Part shown: positions 44,372 to 53,086 of the stretch, piece after piece | How the letters are laid out: each line of letters begins with the position of its first letter | Position numbering within the stretch: the first letter of the stretch is position 1 | Assembly (NCBI GenBank): GCA_021800795.1 | Contig: JAJYYO010000024.1 | Span: 1-57,252, forward strand | DNA: 57,252 bases | Direction of reading: 5' to 3' | Source: Pseudomonadota bacterium | Lineage (GTDB): Bacteria > Pseudomonadota > Gammaproteobacteria > Burkholderiales > Gallionellaceae | Translations under genes and position numbers: made by a program | Notes under the pieces: generated by a model | Databases searched by the model: none | Told to the model about the DNA's origin: nothing | Seen by the model: only the letters and a program-made list of their open reading frames with translations

Positions 44372-45673
44372 CTACGCCTTGACGAACACGGCAATGGATT
44401 CCACATGCGAGGTCTGCGGGAACATATTCATCACGCCTGCCGATTTGAGCACATAGCCTCGTTGCACCAGCTCAGCCGCATCGCGCGCCAGGGTTGCCGG
44501 GTTGCAGCTCACATAGACAATCAGAAGAGGCGCAATCTCGGGCGTGATGGCTTTGACCAGCTCCATCGCGCCATCGCGCGGCGGATCGATCAGCCACTTG
44601 TCGAATTTGCCCAGACCGGCAAGCTTCGCCTCATCCATCTCGAACAGATTCATGGATTTGAATCGGGTATTGCCCGACAGCGCATTGCTTGCAGCATTCT
44701 GGCCTGCGCGTTTGACCAACGCGTCACTGCCTTCGATGCCCAGCACGGCGGCGCCGCTGCGGGCGATAGGCAGGGTAAAATTGCCCAGGCCGCAGAAAAA
44801 ATCGACGATGCGCTCATCGGCTTGCGGGTTGAGCAATCGCATGGCGCGGCTCACCATTACGCGATTGAGCGCACTGTTCACCTGGGTAAATTCGCCCGGC
44901 GCGAACGGCATAACGATGCCGAATTCCGGCAGACTGTAGGACAGCGCAGGTGCATCAAGCGGATGGAACGGGACGATGCTTTCCGGCCCCTTGGTTTGCA
45001 GCCAGAACTGAATCTGGTGCAGATCGGCAAAGGCGCGCAATGCGGCCTCATCGTCGGCTGTCGGCGGCGCCATCACGCGCAATACCAGCACATACACATG
45101 CTCTCCGACGGCCACTTCGATCTGCGGCAACTTGTCGCGTATTGACAAACCCTCCACCAGACGGGCCAACGGCGTAATCAAGGATGCAATTTTTGGCGCC
45201 AGTATCTCGCAGCTTTGCATATCGGCGACAAAACTGCTGCGCTTCTCGTGAAAACCCACCAGCGTCTTGCCCTTTTTGATTACGTATTTGACCGAGATGC
45301 GCGCGCGCTCGCGATAGCCCCAACTCTGCCCGTAAATCGCAGGCAGGATGGTTTGCGGCTTGACGCGGCCGATGCGCGCCAGACTGTCTTCGAGGATGCG
45401 CTGCTTCACCGCAACCTGCACTCTTGCATCCAGGTGTTGCATGGAACATCCGCCGCACACGCCAAAATGCACGCATTTAGGTGTCACGCGGATCGAGGCG
45501 GCGCGATAAAGCTCGGTCATTTGCGCCAGTTCAAAAGACGGTTTCTTGCGATAGGAGGCGTAGCTCACGGTCTCACCCGTCAAGGCGCCTTCGATGAAAA
45601 TCACCTTGCCGTCCGCATGCGCAATCCCCCGGCCTTCCTGGTCCAGCGATTCAATAATTACTTGTGTATTCAA
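44372..45673 (-). CDS. rlmD: 23S rRNA (uracil-1939-C5)-methyltransferase RlmD
   Basis: RlmD methylates uracil 1939 of 23S rRNA. The 433-aa protein has an N-terminal TRAM domain ([20 protein letters not shown]), a [4Fe-4S] cluster motif with Cys67, Cys73 and Cys76 ([15 protein letters not shown]) and a fourth Cys in MQSCEIL, the SAM site [15 protein letters not shown], and the catalytic Cys in [13 protein letters not shown]. It lies 27 bp downstream of the VanZ-like gene. Confidence 0.96.
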   Translation of the reverse strand: MNTQVIIESLDQEGRGIAHADGKVIFIEGALTGETVSYASYRKKPSFELAQMTELYRAASIRVTPKCVHFGVCGGCSMQHLDARVQVAVKQRILEDSLARIGRVKPQTILPAIYGQSWGYRERARISVKYVIKKGKTLVGFHEKRSSFVADMQSCEILAPKIASLITPLARLVEGLSIRDKLPQIEVAVGEHVYVLVLRVMAPPTADDEAALRAFADLHQIQFWLQTKGPESIVPFHPLDAPALSYSLPEFGIVMPFAPGEFTQVNSALNRVMVSRAMRLLNPQADERIVDFFCGLGNFTLPIARSGAAVLGIEGSDALVKRAGQNAASNALSGNTRFKSMNLFEMDEAKLAGLGKFDKWLIDPPRDGAMELVKAITPEIAPLLIVYVSCNPATLARDAAELVQRGYVLKSAGVMNMFPQTSHVESIAVFVKA

Positions 45674-45700
45674 TTCTTTTCAATTCCGGTTGTTCTAAAA

Positions 45701-46078
45701 TTATCGCGTCCCGATACGATGATCAATATGGGCAAGCAACCGCCCCAGCGGCGTGCAAACCAGCAGCCAGCCTGTCAGCACGCCGACAGCATCAGCCGCC
45801 ATATCCAGTACATCAAAGGTGCGGTAGCCCGTCCAGCCCTGCACATATTCCAGCCCCACCCCAAGCCCTGCCAGCGCTGTCGCCACGATCAGCCGGTTGC
45901 GTCCGCCCGGATAAAGCAGGCAAAACCAGAACGAAAGTCCTGCGTAGGCAATAGCATGCTCAACCTTGTCTGCATTATCGAAGGTCAGCGGGGCGGGCGG
46001 ATTGGGCGTCAGCGAGAGGAACAAAACCACAACGACCATAGCCCAGCCCACGGCTATCCAGAGCTTGCGGTATCTCAA
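45701..46078 (-). CDS. VanZ-like membrane protein
   Basis: A 125-aa protein with about four membrane segments: LWIAVGWAMVVVVLFLSLTP, then the VanZ-type signature NADKVEHAIAYAGLSFWFCL, a third near LIVATALAGLGVGLEYVQGW and a fourth near AADAVGVLTGWLLVCTPLG. Family function is unclear; the name comes from a teicoplanin-resistance protein and does not imply resistance here. The start overlaps the exonuclease stop by 4 bp. Confidence 0.85.
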   Translation of the reverse strand: MRYRKLWIAVGWAMVVVVLFLSLTPNPPAPLTFDNADKVEHAIAYAGLSFWFCLLYPGGRNRLIVATALAGLGVGLEYVQGWTGYRTFDVLDMAADAVGVLTGWLLVCTPLGRLLAHIDHRIGTR

Positions 46079-46854
46079 GATTCAGGCCATGCCGCCAAAA
46101 ATTGCTGCCAGTGCGGCAAATCGAGCTTAGTCAATTCACCGCGCACCAGTTGACATTCCTTTTTGTAAGCATCGCGACTCAGCTCACCGCGCATCATCTG
46201 AAAACGCAAGTAAACCAGATAGGTATTCGCCACATCGGTTTCACAGTAGTTGCGAATCTCTTCGAGCCGGCCCTGCCGGTACGCCTCCCAGACAAGACTG
46301 CCATCCATGCCCTGCTTACCGGGAAAGCCAATCAGTTTTGCCAGATCGTCCAGCGGCGCATTGGCGCGTCCGGTGTACATGGCCAGCAAATCCATCAGAT
46401 CGAGATGGCGCATATGATAGCGGCTGATGTAATTGTTCCACTTGAATTCGCGGTCATCCTCGCCCATCTCCCAGTAGCGCGCACACTGCACGCCGTGGAT
46501 CAGACCGCGATAATGCAACACGGGCAGATCGAAACCGCCGCCGTTCCACGACACCAGTTGCGGCGTATATTTGTCGATGCCGTCGAAAAAACGCTGGATC
46601 AGACTGCCTTCGTCTTCGTCCACCTCGCCCAACGACCAGACCTTGAAATTATCGCCCTCGCGCAGCACGCAGGAAATCGCCGCCACGCGCTGCAAATGAT
46701 GCTGAAGAAAATCGCTGCCGTTCGCCTGCCGACGCTGCTGAAAAGCCATCTCCGCCACTTCCGCATCGCTGACGGTTTCATCCAGTCTATGCAATATGCG
46801 CAGGCCCGCAATGTCGGGAACGGTTTCGATGTCAAAAACCAGGGTTGGAGTCAT
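46075..46854 (-). CDS. Predicted 3'-5' exonuclease (PolB-like, DEDDy)
   Basis: The 259-aa product is an RNase H-fold exonuclease. The metal-binding motifs are visible: VFDIETVPD (Exo I), LVSWNGGGFDLPVLHYR (Exo II) and YCETDVANTYLVYLRF (Exo III). It matches the family of stand-alone PolB-like exonucleases. ATG at 46854 (MTPTLVFDIE) is preferred; the frame reaches 46887. Its biological role is not known. Confidence 0.9.
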   Translation of the reverse strand: MTPTLVFDIETVPDIAGLRILHRLDETVSDAEVAEMAFQQRRQANGSDFLQHHLQRVAAISCVLREGDNFKVWSLGEVDEDEGSLIQRFFDGIDKYTPQLVSWNGGGFDLPVLHYRGLIHGVQCARYWEMGEDDREFKWNNYISRYHMRHLDLMDLLAMYTGRANAPLDDLAKLIGFPGKQGMDGSLVWEAYRQGRLEEIRNYCETDVANTYLVYLRFQMMRGELSRDAYKKECQLVRGELTKLDLPHWQQFLAAWPES

Positions 46855-46963
46855 ATCGCTGAATGTGATGTCAAGCAAGACGTGCATGATACCTGAGCCC
46901 GTATCAACTCACCAAAGCGAATCTGCCTGCAACAGTCGGTTGAACAGGAGAGACCTTGCTAAA

Positions 46964-47218
46964 ATGTCGCACAATTTCACTTCACTCTTCATCCCCATGG
47001 ATGACCTTTTCGACACACCCCTCAGCGAGCAGGAGATTCAATTTCATCAGCATTCAGTCATGCTCGCTATGGCGCTGTTGTGGATGGCGCACCCTGTTAC
47101 CAATATCGTGAACGCGCTGCGCCTGCTCGAATTCAAACACAGCAGCGGTCGATTTTTTAAACATGACGAGGTAAAACAGATAGTCAAAGATATGCTTGCC
47201 GGAAAACTTGCAGATTAA
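46964..47218 (+). CDS. Small conserved-looking protein of unknown function
   Basis: The 84-aa product reads MSHNFTSLFIPMDDLFDTPL, then helical sequence including VMLAMALLWMAHPVTNIVNA and a basic end KHDEVKQIVKDMLAGKLAD. An AGGAGAG site lies 11 nt upstream; an alternative start is 46997 (MDDLFDTP). The sequence looks protein-like and soluble, and it stands alone between two minus-strand operons. I do not recognise the family. Confidence 0.6.
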   Translation: MSHNFTSLFIPMDDLFDTPLSEQEIQFHQHSVMLAMALLWMAHPVTNIVNALRLLEFKHSSGRFFKHDEVKQIVKDMLAGKLAD

Positions 47219-47307
47219 ACCATTTTCACCGGTCAAATTGCCTGCCGGATAGCTGCCAGTCCGTTACCGCAAGCGTATCACCCCTGAATTCAACAAGTAG
47301 CAACGCT

Positions 47308-47772
47308 CTACTTTTGTACCCAGCCGCTACCGCTCATCACCCACCAGCCGCCATGCGCGTGTTGTATCCAGCGTTGTGCGAAGGTGCTGCGGATTTCTGT
47401 CTGCCACTCCGGATGTCCATTGGCATTGGCGATTTCTGCATACAGCGCATCGCGATCCTGATTTTCGGCATCCACCAGCATATTAAGCCCCTGACGTGCC
47501 GCCAGCGGCACGGAGGCGATATCTCGCAGAACAATCGTGCCATCCAGGTTAAGCCCCACCGCGCCACTGACATAATAAGGCAACAGCTGTGCATGGCGCG
47601 CCTGCATGCGAGCCTTGACTGCCTGCACGCCGGGCGTATTGACTTCAAGATCCGCTGCCGCGAATGCATTCAATGCCGCAACAAGGGCAAACAACGCAAT
47701 TAAATGCTTAACTAGACTTTTACAAAAACCCACTCCGTTCGTTTTAAATAAACTCACTACGTTCGTTTTCAT
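47308..47772 (-). CDS. ydbL: YdbL-like DUF1318 periplasmic protein
   Basis: The 154-aa protein has a signal peptide (KHLIALFALVAALNAFAAA) and a DUF1318 domain: VQAVKARMQARHAQLLPYYV, GAVGLNLDGTIVLRDIASVP, and NANGHPEWQTEIRSTFAQRW. It belongs to the ydbH-ynbE-ydbL envelope module linked to phospholipid transport in E. coli. The N-terminal MKTNVVSLFKTNGVGFCKSL is encoded by the 24-bp repeat shared with the gene upstream. The start overlaps that gene by 4 bp. Confidence 0.85.
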   Translation of the reverse strand: MKTNVVSLFKTNGVGFCKSLVKHLIALFALVAALNAFAAADLEVNTPGVQAVKARMQARHAQLLPYYVSGAVGLNLDGTIVLRDIASVPLAARQGLNMLVDAENQDRDALYAEIANANGHPEWQTEIRSTFAQRWIQHAHGGWWVMSGSGWVQK

Positions 47773-47776
47773 TTTG
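47705..47776. repeat. 24-bp tandem repeats at the 5' end of ydbL
   Basis: Three units, the first degenerate: 47705-47728, 47729-47752 and 47753-47776, with core CTCACTACGTTCGTTTT. They encode the ydbL N-terminus and match the array in the neighbouring gene. Confidence 0.75.
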
Positions 47777-48119
47777 TCTCCTTCGCAGCAGGCGTGACAG
47801 GTTTATCAGAATGTTGCGTTTGCCAGACTTCATCGATGATCTTGTCAGCCGCCTTTTCAGCGGCCGCCGCCGGAAAGTAAATATTGATTGTCACGCAGGC
47901 GCTCAATGCGAATGCCGCCATGGGTAATGCGATCCAGATTTTTTTAACGCAGCTCACTTTGTACGTTTTACAAAAACCCGCTACTCTCGTTTTACAGAAA
48001 CTCACTTCGTTCGTTTTAGAGAAACTCGCTACTCTCGTTTTAAATAAACTCGCTGCACTCGTTTTACAGAAACTCACTTCGTTCGTTTTAGAGAAACTCG
48101 CTGCACTCGTTTTCATCAT
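47769..48119 (-). CDS. Small lipoprotein with repeat-encoded N-terminal extension
   Basis: Residues about 59-75 form a lipoprotein signal peptide (KKIWIALPMAAFALSAC), followed by VTINIYFPAAAAEKAADKII, a segment also seen at the N-terminus of longer DUF1318 lipoproteins. The gene is in the ynbE position between ydbH- and ydbL-like genes. Residues 3-58 are seven copies of an 8-residue unit (KTNEVSFC, KTSAASLF, KTRVASFS and so on) encoded by 24-bp repeats. No ATG remains near the signal peptide, so translation must start inside the repeat. Such an extension would be unusual for lipoprotein export. Confidence 0.75.
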   Translation of the reverse strand: MMKTSAASFSKTNEVSFCKTSAASLFKTRVASFSKTNEVSFCKTRVAGFCKTYKVSCVKKIWIALPMAAFALSACVTINIYFPAAAAEKAADKIIDEVWQTQHSDKPVTPAAKETK

Positions 48120-48120
48120 G
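47953..48120. repeat. Seven tandem 24-bp repeats encoding an 8-residue period
   Basis: Units of exactly 24 bp, for example CTCACTTCGTTCGTTTTAGA plus GAAA and CTCGCTGCACTCGTTTTACA plus GAAA. Because 24 is a multiple of 3, copy number can change without shifting the frame. The array includes the start codons of the lipoprotein gene. Confidence 0.85.
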
Positions 48121-48151
48121 ACTCCTTTATGCCAAACTTCAAAGCCACAGG

Positions 48152-50167
48152 CTACTTAACGACCGGCTTCACGTTACTCTGCGTCACGCGTTTGAGCCGG
48201 GTGATCAATTCACTCCACGACACGGCGCGATTGTAGCCCATCACGCTGATCGCCGGAATGCCCCCGCCCTCGATGATCGCATACATGCCGTGATTATTCT
48301 GCTCAATTCCGCCCATCTCGCACACCCCGTTGCGCAATATACAACTCCAGCCGATGCGGTCGTAACCGAAATTTTTGAAGAAACCCAGATAGCTGCGTTC
48401 TATCGCTGCGGCAGCACCCGCCCCGCCCAGCGACGAAATGTTCTGCACCGCCTTCTGACTGATTTTTTTCGGGTATCTTCCGGCGCTGCTGTACAGACGC
48501 GCATCGAAACGCACCGGCTGCCAGTTCTGCAATTGCAGATTGTTCACATCCACATCCAGGCGGCCTTGCATGTTGCCGAATGAAAAGGTGCGTGTGAGCA
48601 AATCAAGATCAAGATTGCGCATCGTCAGATTTCCGGACAGCACCGGTGCGAGACCGAACGCGTCTTTAATCTTCATTCTGGTTGCCACCACCGTGCCATC
48701 GAACACATCGAACAGCAGCGCACCATCCACGTTGATTTCATTGCCGTCATAACTGACACTGGGGATGCGTCCGGCAAGCTTCCCCAGCATCACAGGCCAA
48801 CCTGCAGCCCGACTTAGCTTCTCCATCGAAACGGGAGCCAGTCCGCCTTCAAATTGCCAGTACCATGTCGGCTTGCCGGTTTGATTCTCAGCCCGATGCA
48901 TATAAAAATTACGCAGCTCCAGCTTGCCATCCAGCACCGGCAATGACGCCAGGGGCACATCGAAGTTGAGTCCGTCCATGTTGACCCGCCACTGCGCAGC
49001 CCCGATCGGCACGCCCAGCAGCTGCCCCCCGGCAAAGGCAATGGTCGCCGCGCCGGGCGCATCCGCTTGCCAGTCGATCTCGCTGTTCACCCCGCGCAGG
49101 GCAAAACGCTGTGCCGCGTCCGCTATCCCCGCATCATGCAGGCCCAGTTGCAATGATTGCAAAGTCCCGTTGCGATAGCGCACATCCACATCGGCATGAC
49201 CATACAGGGCCGATTCCGCCAATATTCCCTTGTTGAAAAACGGTTTGGCATAAGTCTCGAACAGACTCGCAAGATTCAGATTTTCGCCACGCAGCCTGCC
49301 GTCCTGCAAGGCGTTCTGCTTCACATCCCAGCTGGCGGATAATTGCACGCGCCCGGCCTCCGGCAAATCAGCCACTGCTTGTTCGATGTCAAGCAATTTA
49401 CCGTCAAAACTGCCTGATGCATTTAACGTCAGACCACCCTTCAGATACAGGGGCTGCCAGAACAATTCGCCCGTCTGCCACGCGACATTACCCTGCCAGT
49501 TCCACACGGCGCCGCTGCGTCTGGCGGAAAATTTGATATCGCCGCGCAATTTTTCCGCCGCATGCAACCCGGCAGCATCGCTAAAACCTGCATCCATAAT
49601 CTGCATATCCAGATTCACGGTCTCCGCGCCCGACGCATTGCCGCTGATGCGCAGCGCACCGTTCAATGTCCCCTGCTTGGGTAACGGCAGTTCAGCCGTC
49701 AGCAGAGGGCTCAGCCGCCCGGCCTGCGCATTGCGCATCCGCAAGAAGACCTGCCATGCACGTTCACCCATCCGCCCCGTCACCCGCCATGATTCGCCAC
49801 CCCCGGCTGCAAGTGACAGCAACACGCGATGAGCGGAAAAATCATAGGTGAACGCCAGACTCATGCCGGGCAGCGCATCCAGGCTCCCCTTGCGGCAGGC
49901 CAGTTGCGCTGAAGACAAAGTAAATTCGCCGCAATGCAAGCGCACATTGCGAAACTCGCGCGATCCTACTTTCAATTGGAGAAGGTGCAAGTCTGCCGAA
50001 CCATTTGCGGGCAGGTTCAGCACGATACCGTGTGCGCTGAAGGCTGGCGAGACAATATCCGCTATGTTCAATGCGATCTCTGACGCGCTCGCAGCCGTGG
50101 ACAGCAGCATGGCTAACAAATACAGCTGGTTTCTGAAACGGATTAAAGACCGCATGAAATTCAGCAT
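48152..50167 (-). CDS. ydbH: YdbH-like AsmA-type envelope protein
   Basis: This ~671-aa protein has an N-terminal signal/anchor (LIRFRNQLYLLAMLLSTAAS) and a long beta-rich body typical of AsmA-like bridge proteins, with repeated segments such as LQLGLHDAGIADAAQRFALR. The C-terminus NNHGMYAIIEGGGIPAISVM then GYNRAVSWSELITRLKRV resembles the YdbH family. E. coli YdbH acts redundantly with TamB and YhdP in phospholipid transport to the outer membrane. The downstream lipoprotein and YdbL-like genes support this. The start is uncertain (50167 or 50155); the frame extends to 50257. Confidence 0.7.
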   Translation of the reverse strand: MLNFMRSLIRFRNQLYLLAMLLSTAASASEIALNIADIVSPAFSAHGIVLNLPANGSADLHLLQLKVGSREFRNVRLHCGEFTLSSAQLACRKGSLDALPGMSLAFTYDFSAHRVLLSLAAGGGESWRVTGRMGERAWQVFLRMRNAQAGRLSPLLTAELPLPKQGTLNGALRISGNASGAETVNLDMQIMDAGFSDAAGLHAAEKLRGDIKFSARRSGAVWNWQGNVAWQTGELFWQPLYLKGGLTLNASGSFDGKLLDIEQAVADLPEAGRVQLSASWDVKQNALQDGRLRGENLNLASLFETYAKPFFNKGILAESALYGHADVDVRYRNGTLQSLQLGLHDAGIADAAQRFALRGVNSEIDWQADAPGAATIAFAGGQLLGVPIGAAQWRVNMDGLNFDVPLASLPVLDGKLELRNFYMHRAENQTGKPTWYWQFEGGLAPVSMEKLSRAAGWPVMLGKLAGRIPSVSYDGNEINVDGALLFDVFDGTVVATRMKIKDAFGLAPVLSGNLTMRNLDLDLLTRTFSFGNMQGRLDVDVNNLQLQNWQPVRFDARLYSSAGRYPKKISQKAVQNISSLGGAGAAAAIERSYLGFFKNFGYDRIGWSCILRNGVCEMGGIEQNNHGMYAIIEGGGIPAISVMGYNRAVSWSELITRLKRVTQSNVKPVVK

Positions 50168-50368
50168 TAACGGATAGTCTGGAGGGCGTATTGTACAACG
50201 CGAAGAATACCAGATAACAAGCGGCAAGCTCTCATTGCAACGACAGGACAGCTGCACCCATCCTGCCCCCGGCAGTCAATGCCGCACTGTTTAATTAACG
50301 GGCGACGCTCAAAAAAACAATTCCAGATTGCAACTTTTTTGATACTTCGCTACTCTGACACACGTTGT

Positions 50369-50398
50369 TATAATTACGCATAACTTACAGGAGTCGAG
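50369..50398 (+). promoter_or_regulatory. -10 element and ribosome-binding site of the BI-1-like gene
   Basis: A consensus TATAAT at 50369-50374 is followed by ACAGGAG before the ATG at 50402. No convincing -35 hexamer is seen. Confidence 0.5.
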
Positions 50399-50401
50399 AA
50401 C

Positions 50402-51091
50402 ATGCAATATCCGAACCAATTTGCCGCCGCCTCGGGCACGCTTGTTGCCGAACAAAACAAGGTGTTGCGCAACACCTACATGATGCTGGCGATGACCATG
50501 ATCCCGACGGTCATCGGCGCGTTCATCGGTCTGTCTGTCAATTTCTCATTCATGATGTTGCACCCGATCATGGGTTCACTGCTGATGTTCGGCGCGATGA
50601 TGGGTCTGCTGTATGCCGTCACTGCGCTGCGCAACAGCGTATGGGGCATACTGGCGCTGCTCTGTTTCACACTCGTGGCAGGCGTGTTTCTGGGCCCTAT
50701 CCTGCAGATCGCGCTGCATCTTAGAAACGGCGCGCAGCTGATCGGCATGGCAGCCGGCGGCACCGGACTGATTTTCTTCAGTCTGGCGACCATCGCCACG
50801 GTCACCAAGAAGGACTTCAGCTTTATGGGCAAGTTTCTTTTTATCGGTCTGATCCTGCTGGTAGTCGCATCGCTGGCCAACATCTTCTTTGCCATCCCCG
50901 CGCTGTCACTGACCATTTCAGCGATCGCCATCCTGATCTTCTCGGCCTATATCCTGTTCGATATCAGCCAGATCATCCACGGCGGCGAGACCAACTACGT
51001 GATGGCCACCATGACGCTGTACCTTGACATCTACAACATCTTCGTCAACCTGCTGAGCCTGTTGATGGCGTTCAGCGGCGAAAGAGACTAA
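50402..51091 (+). CDS. Bax inhibitor-1/YccA family membrane protein
   Basis: The 229-aa protein has seven membrane helices and the family order seen in YccA: VLRNTYMMLAMTMIPTVIGA near the start and ILIFSAYILFDISQIIHGGE then TNYVMATMTLYLDIYNIFVN at the end. In E. coli YccA modulates FtsH. It stands alone on the plus strand, with its own promoter and a strong terminator. Confidence 0.93.
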   Translation: MQYPNQFAAASGTLVAEQNKVLRNTYMMLAMTMIPTVIGAFIGLSVNFSFMMLHPIMGSLLMFGAMMGLLYAVTALRNSVWGILALLCFTLVAGVFLGPILQIALHLRNGAQLIGMAAGGTGLIFFSLATIATVTKKDFSFMGKFLFIGLILLVVASLANIFFAIPALSLTISAIAILIFSAYILFDISQIIHGGETNYVMATMTLYLDIYNIFVNLLSLLMAFSGERD

Positions 51092-51109
51092 CCGCAGCAA
51101 GTTTCAAGT

Positions 51110-51138
51110 AAAAAAGGCGGCCTATGGCCGCCTTTTTT
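51110..51138 (+). terminator. Intrinsic terminator after the BI-1-like gene
   Basis: AAAAAAGGCGGCC-TAT-GGCCGCCTTTTTT forms a perfect GC stem with A and T tracts. It can act on both strands. Confidence 0.9.
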
Positions 51139-51203
51139 ATTCCGGCAATGCTTAGCCAGTCATTATTTGACGCATCCAAACACTATATGGCATCATAAAC
51201 ACC

Positions 51204-51476
51204 ATGGATGCCACTCTCTTACAACGCTCCAAACAGCAACATGCCGGAGGCATTGTTGAAATCGTCATCTGGCGCGTGCCTGAACCGGTCGAACCTTGCT
51301 CACACGGTTATAAATATCGGCTGGTATATGTTGTAAATGGAATTCGCCTGGTGGGCTATGACAATGAGCGCGGCAAGGGCGATCACAAGCATCTGGCTGC
51401 AATCGAAACGGTTTATACCTTTGTCGATGTAACAACCCTGATCACCGATTTTTGGCGGGATGTAGAAGGAGGATAA
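51204..51476 (+). CDS. TumE-like (DUF6516) toxin of a toxin-antitoxin pair
   Basis: The 90-aa protein contains YRLVYVVNGIRLVGYDNERG and KGDHKHLAAIETVYTF, as in TumE/DUF6516 proteins. The downstream gene codes for an HTH protein whose AAGGAGG ribosome-binding site lies inside this gene's last codons, so the two are one unit. The toxic activity of the family is not something the sequence shows. Confidence 0.65.
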   Translation: MDATLLQRSKQQHAGGIVEIVIWRVPEPVEPCSHGYKYRLVYVVNGIRLVGYDNERGKGDHKHLAAIETVYTFVDVTTLITDFWRDVEGG

Positions 51477-51480
51477 CGCA

Positions 51481-51846
51481 ATGAAGTTAAACATCGTAGT
51501 GGGTGAAGCAGAGTCTGTCGCCCGGGATCGCATGCTGGCACACGCGCGCAAGATTGACGCAGGTGTAGCCGTCGAACCTTTATGCGAGGTTGGCTTTACA
51601 CGCATGGCACAAATGTTTGAAGTGTTCAGCCCCAAACGATGGGAGTTGGTGGAAGCGTTAAAGGCTACGGGCGCACAAAGCATTTACGCGCTGGCCAAGC
51701 GGCTCGGTCGCCACTACCGTAATGTACATCAGGACGTGACGATACTATCCGAATGGCTGGTGATCGAAAAAGACGAATCCGGAAAAGTCTTCGTGCCGTG
51801 GGATGAAATCGACGTACAGTTTCCACTGCAACGCCTGGCGGCTTAA
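51481..51846 (+). CDS. HTH antitoxin/regulator paired with the TumE-like gene
   Basis: The 121-aa protein has a winged-helix DNA-binding segment (SIYALAKRLGRHYRNVHQDV then TILSEWLVIEKDESGKVFVP) typical of DUF6516-linked antitoxins. The N-terminal part is helical. It is 4 nt downstream of the toxin-like gene and likely binds both the partner and the promoter. Confidence 0.7.
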   Translation: MKLNIVVGEAESVARDRMLAHARKIDAGVAVEPLCEVGFTRMAQMFEVFSPKRWELVEALKATGAQSIYALAKRLGRHYRNVHQDVTILSEWLVIEKDESGKVFVPWDEIDVQFPLQRLAA

Positions 51847-51876
51847 AAAACAAGACAGCGGCGCAAGAGGTATCAC

Positions 51877-52086
51877 ATGAAAACATTAGCAGTCGTCGCA
51901 CTCATTAACGACATTCCAGAAAAACATCTATGCCGCGGACAGGTCGGCACAGTGATGGAGATACTCGCCCCGGGGGTAGTGGAAGTGGAATTCTCCGATC
52001 TGGATGGAAATCCCTACGCCATGTGTGCGATACCGGAAAGCAACTTGATGGAATTACATCACATGCCGGATGCAATGGTGGCATAG
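51877..52086 (+). CDS. DUF4926 protein
   Basis: A 69-aa protein with IPEKHLCRGQVGTVMEILAP then GVVEVEFSDLDGNPYAMCAI, the DUF4926 pattern (a small beta barrel). Members often lie next to toxin-antitoxin genes, as here. Function is not known. GAGG precedes the ATG. Confidence 0.85.
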   Translation: MKTLAVVALINDIPEKHLCRGQVGTVMEILAPGVVEVEFSDLDGNPYAMCAIPESNLMELHHMPDAMVA

Positions 52087-52354
52087 CGTGCCTGGAGAAA
52101 CAAATCGGCTACTTGGGTTATCAGATGTCGTAATGCTAGACCTTGAAGCTCTCCAATTTTGAACATATAGTCATTGGCGAGCTGCGGCCTAGGGATTTTG
52201 GTCTATATCTTTAAAGGGGATTTACTGCTAGATTGCGAATTATATATTTATGATAACCCGTTTTACTTGGACGGCTGTGGGATTTGCCGTTTTCAGTAGA
52301 AATTATTTCAGGGGGTTTATAAATGAACGTTGTAATTCTTATTGGGGTAAGCGT

Positions 52355-53050
52355 ATGCGTAAAGTTATTTTGATGATTTTACTAGCCATTGTGAGCAATA
52401 GTGCGGTGGCGGAGTGGGTAAAAGGTATCAGCAAAAATGATGTTACCAGCTACGTTGATCTCCCTAATATTAGTAATGGAGACAGTAATCAAATATGGTT
52501 TTTGGCTGACTTTGGCAAGCCGCAAAACATCTTTGGTAGTTCGTTTATGTCGATAATTACTAAATCTGAATACAACTGTAAGAAAGAGCAAATTCGAAAT
52601 CTCTCTCGCACCTATCACTCTGGAAATATGGGGAAAGGTGAAGTGGTCCATGATGAACCTCAGGGCAATTGGCAACAAGACAAAGAAAAAATTATGTGGA
52701 AAATCGCCTGTAGTGCGCCGAAGGATTGGGTTGAGGTTGGGGATAATGACAATGGAACCAGCTATGTAAATCCCTCCAGCCTTCGCCAAAACGGTAATGG
52801 GGTAAAGATGTGGATTCTGTTGGACTACAAGACAGCTCAAAACTTCCCATCTGGTTTAGTTATGTCTAGTAAGTTACAAGAGGAATTCGACTGCAAGGAA
52901 GAACAAACCCGAACAATTTTTGGCTATTTCTACTCTCAAAATATGGCTAAAGGTGAAGTGCTCTATACTAAAACTACTATTGGCAATTGGATGCCAGTAG
53001 CACTTGGTTCCGCAGGCTCTGAGTTGTGGAAATTTGCCTGTAAGAAGTAG
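52355..53050 (+). CDS. Secreted protein with two adhesin-E-like domains
   Basis: The 231-aa product has a signal peptide (MRKVILMILLAIVSNSAVAE) and two similar halves: WVKGISKNDVTSYVDLPNIS...IWFLADF and WVEVGDNDNGTSYVNPSSLR...MWILLDYK, each ending WKIAC/WKFACKK. This fits the surface-adhesin E family. The frame begins at 52250, but 52355 gives the signal peptide. The region is AT-rich compared with the flagellar genes, suggesting transfer. Confidence 0.65.
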   Translation: MRKVILMILLAIVSNSAVAEWVKGISKNDVTSYVDLPNISNGDSNQIWFLADFGKPQNIFGSSFMSIITKSEYNCKKEQIRNLSRTYHSGNMGKGEVVHDEPQGNWQQDKEKIMWKIACSAPKDWVEVGDNDNGTSYVNPSSLRQNGNGVKMWILLDYKTAQNFPSGLVMSSKLQEEFDCKEEQTRTIFGYFYSQNMAKGEVLYTKTTIGNWMPVALGSAGSELWKFACKK

Positions 53051-53086
53051 CTGCAAAAGACAGGGCAGATAAGCAAAGGATACGGC

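Noticed and set aside
46796..46963. Upstream extension of the small plus-strand gene ending at 47218
   Set aside because: It overlaps the exonuclease 5' end on the other strand; the ribosome-binding site supports a start at 46964.
47769..48119. Firm assignment of the small lipoprotein as YnbE
   Set aside because: Position fits, but the mature sequence CVTINIYFPAAAAEKAAD looks more like the N-terminal part of DUF1318 lipoproteins than enteric YnbE.
47953..48120. CRISPR array
   Set aside because: Units are contiguous 24-bp repeats without spacers and lie in a coding frame.
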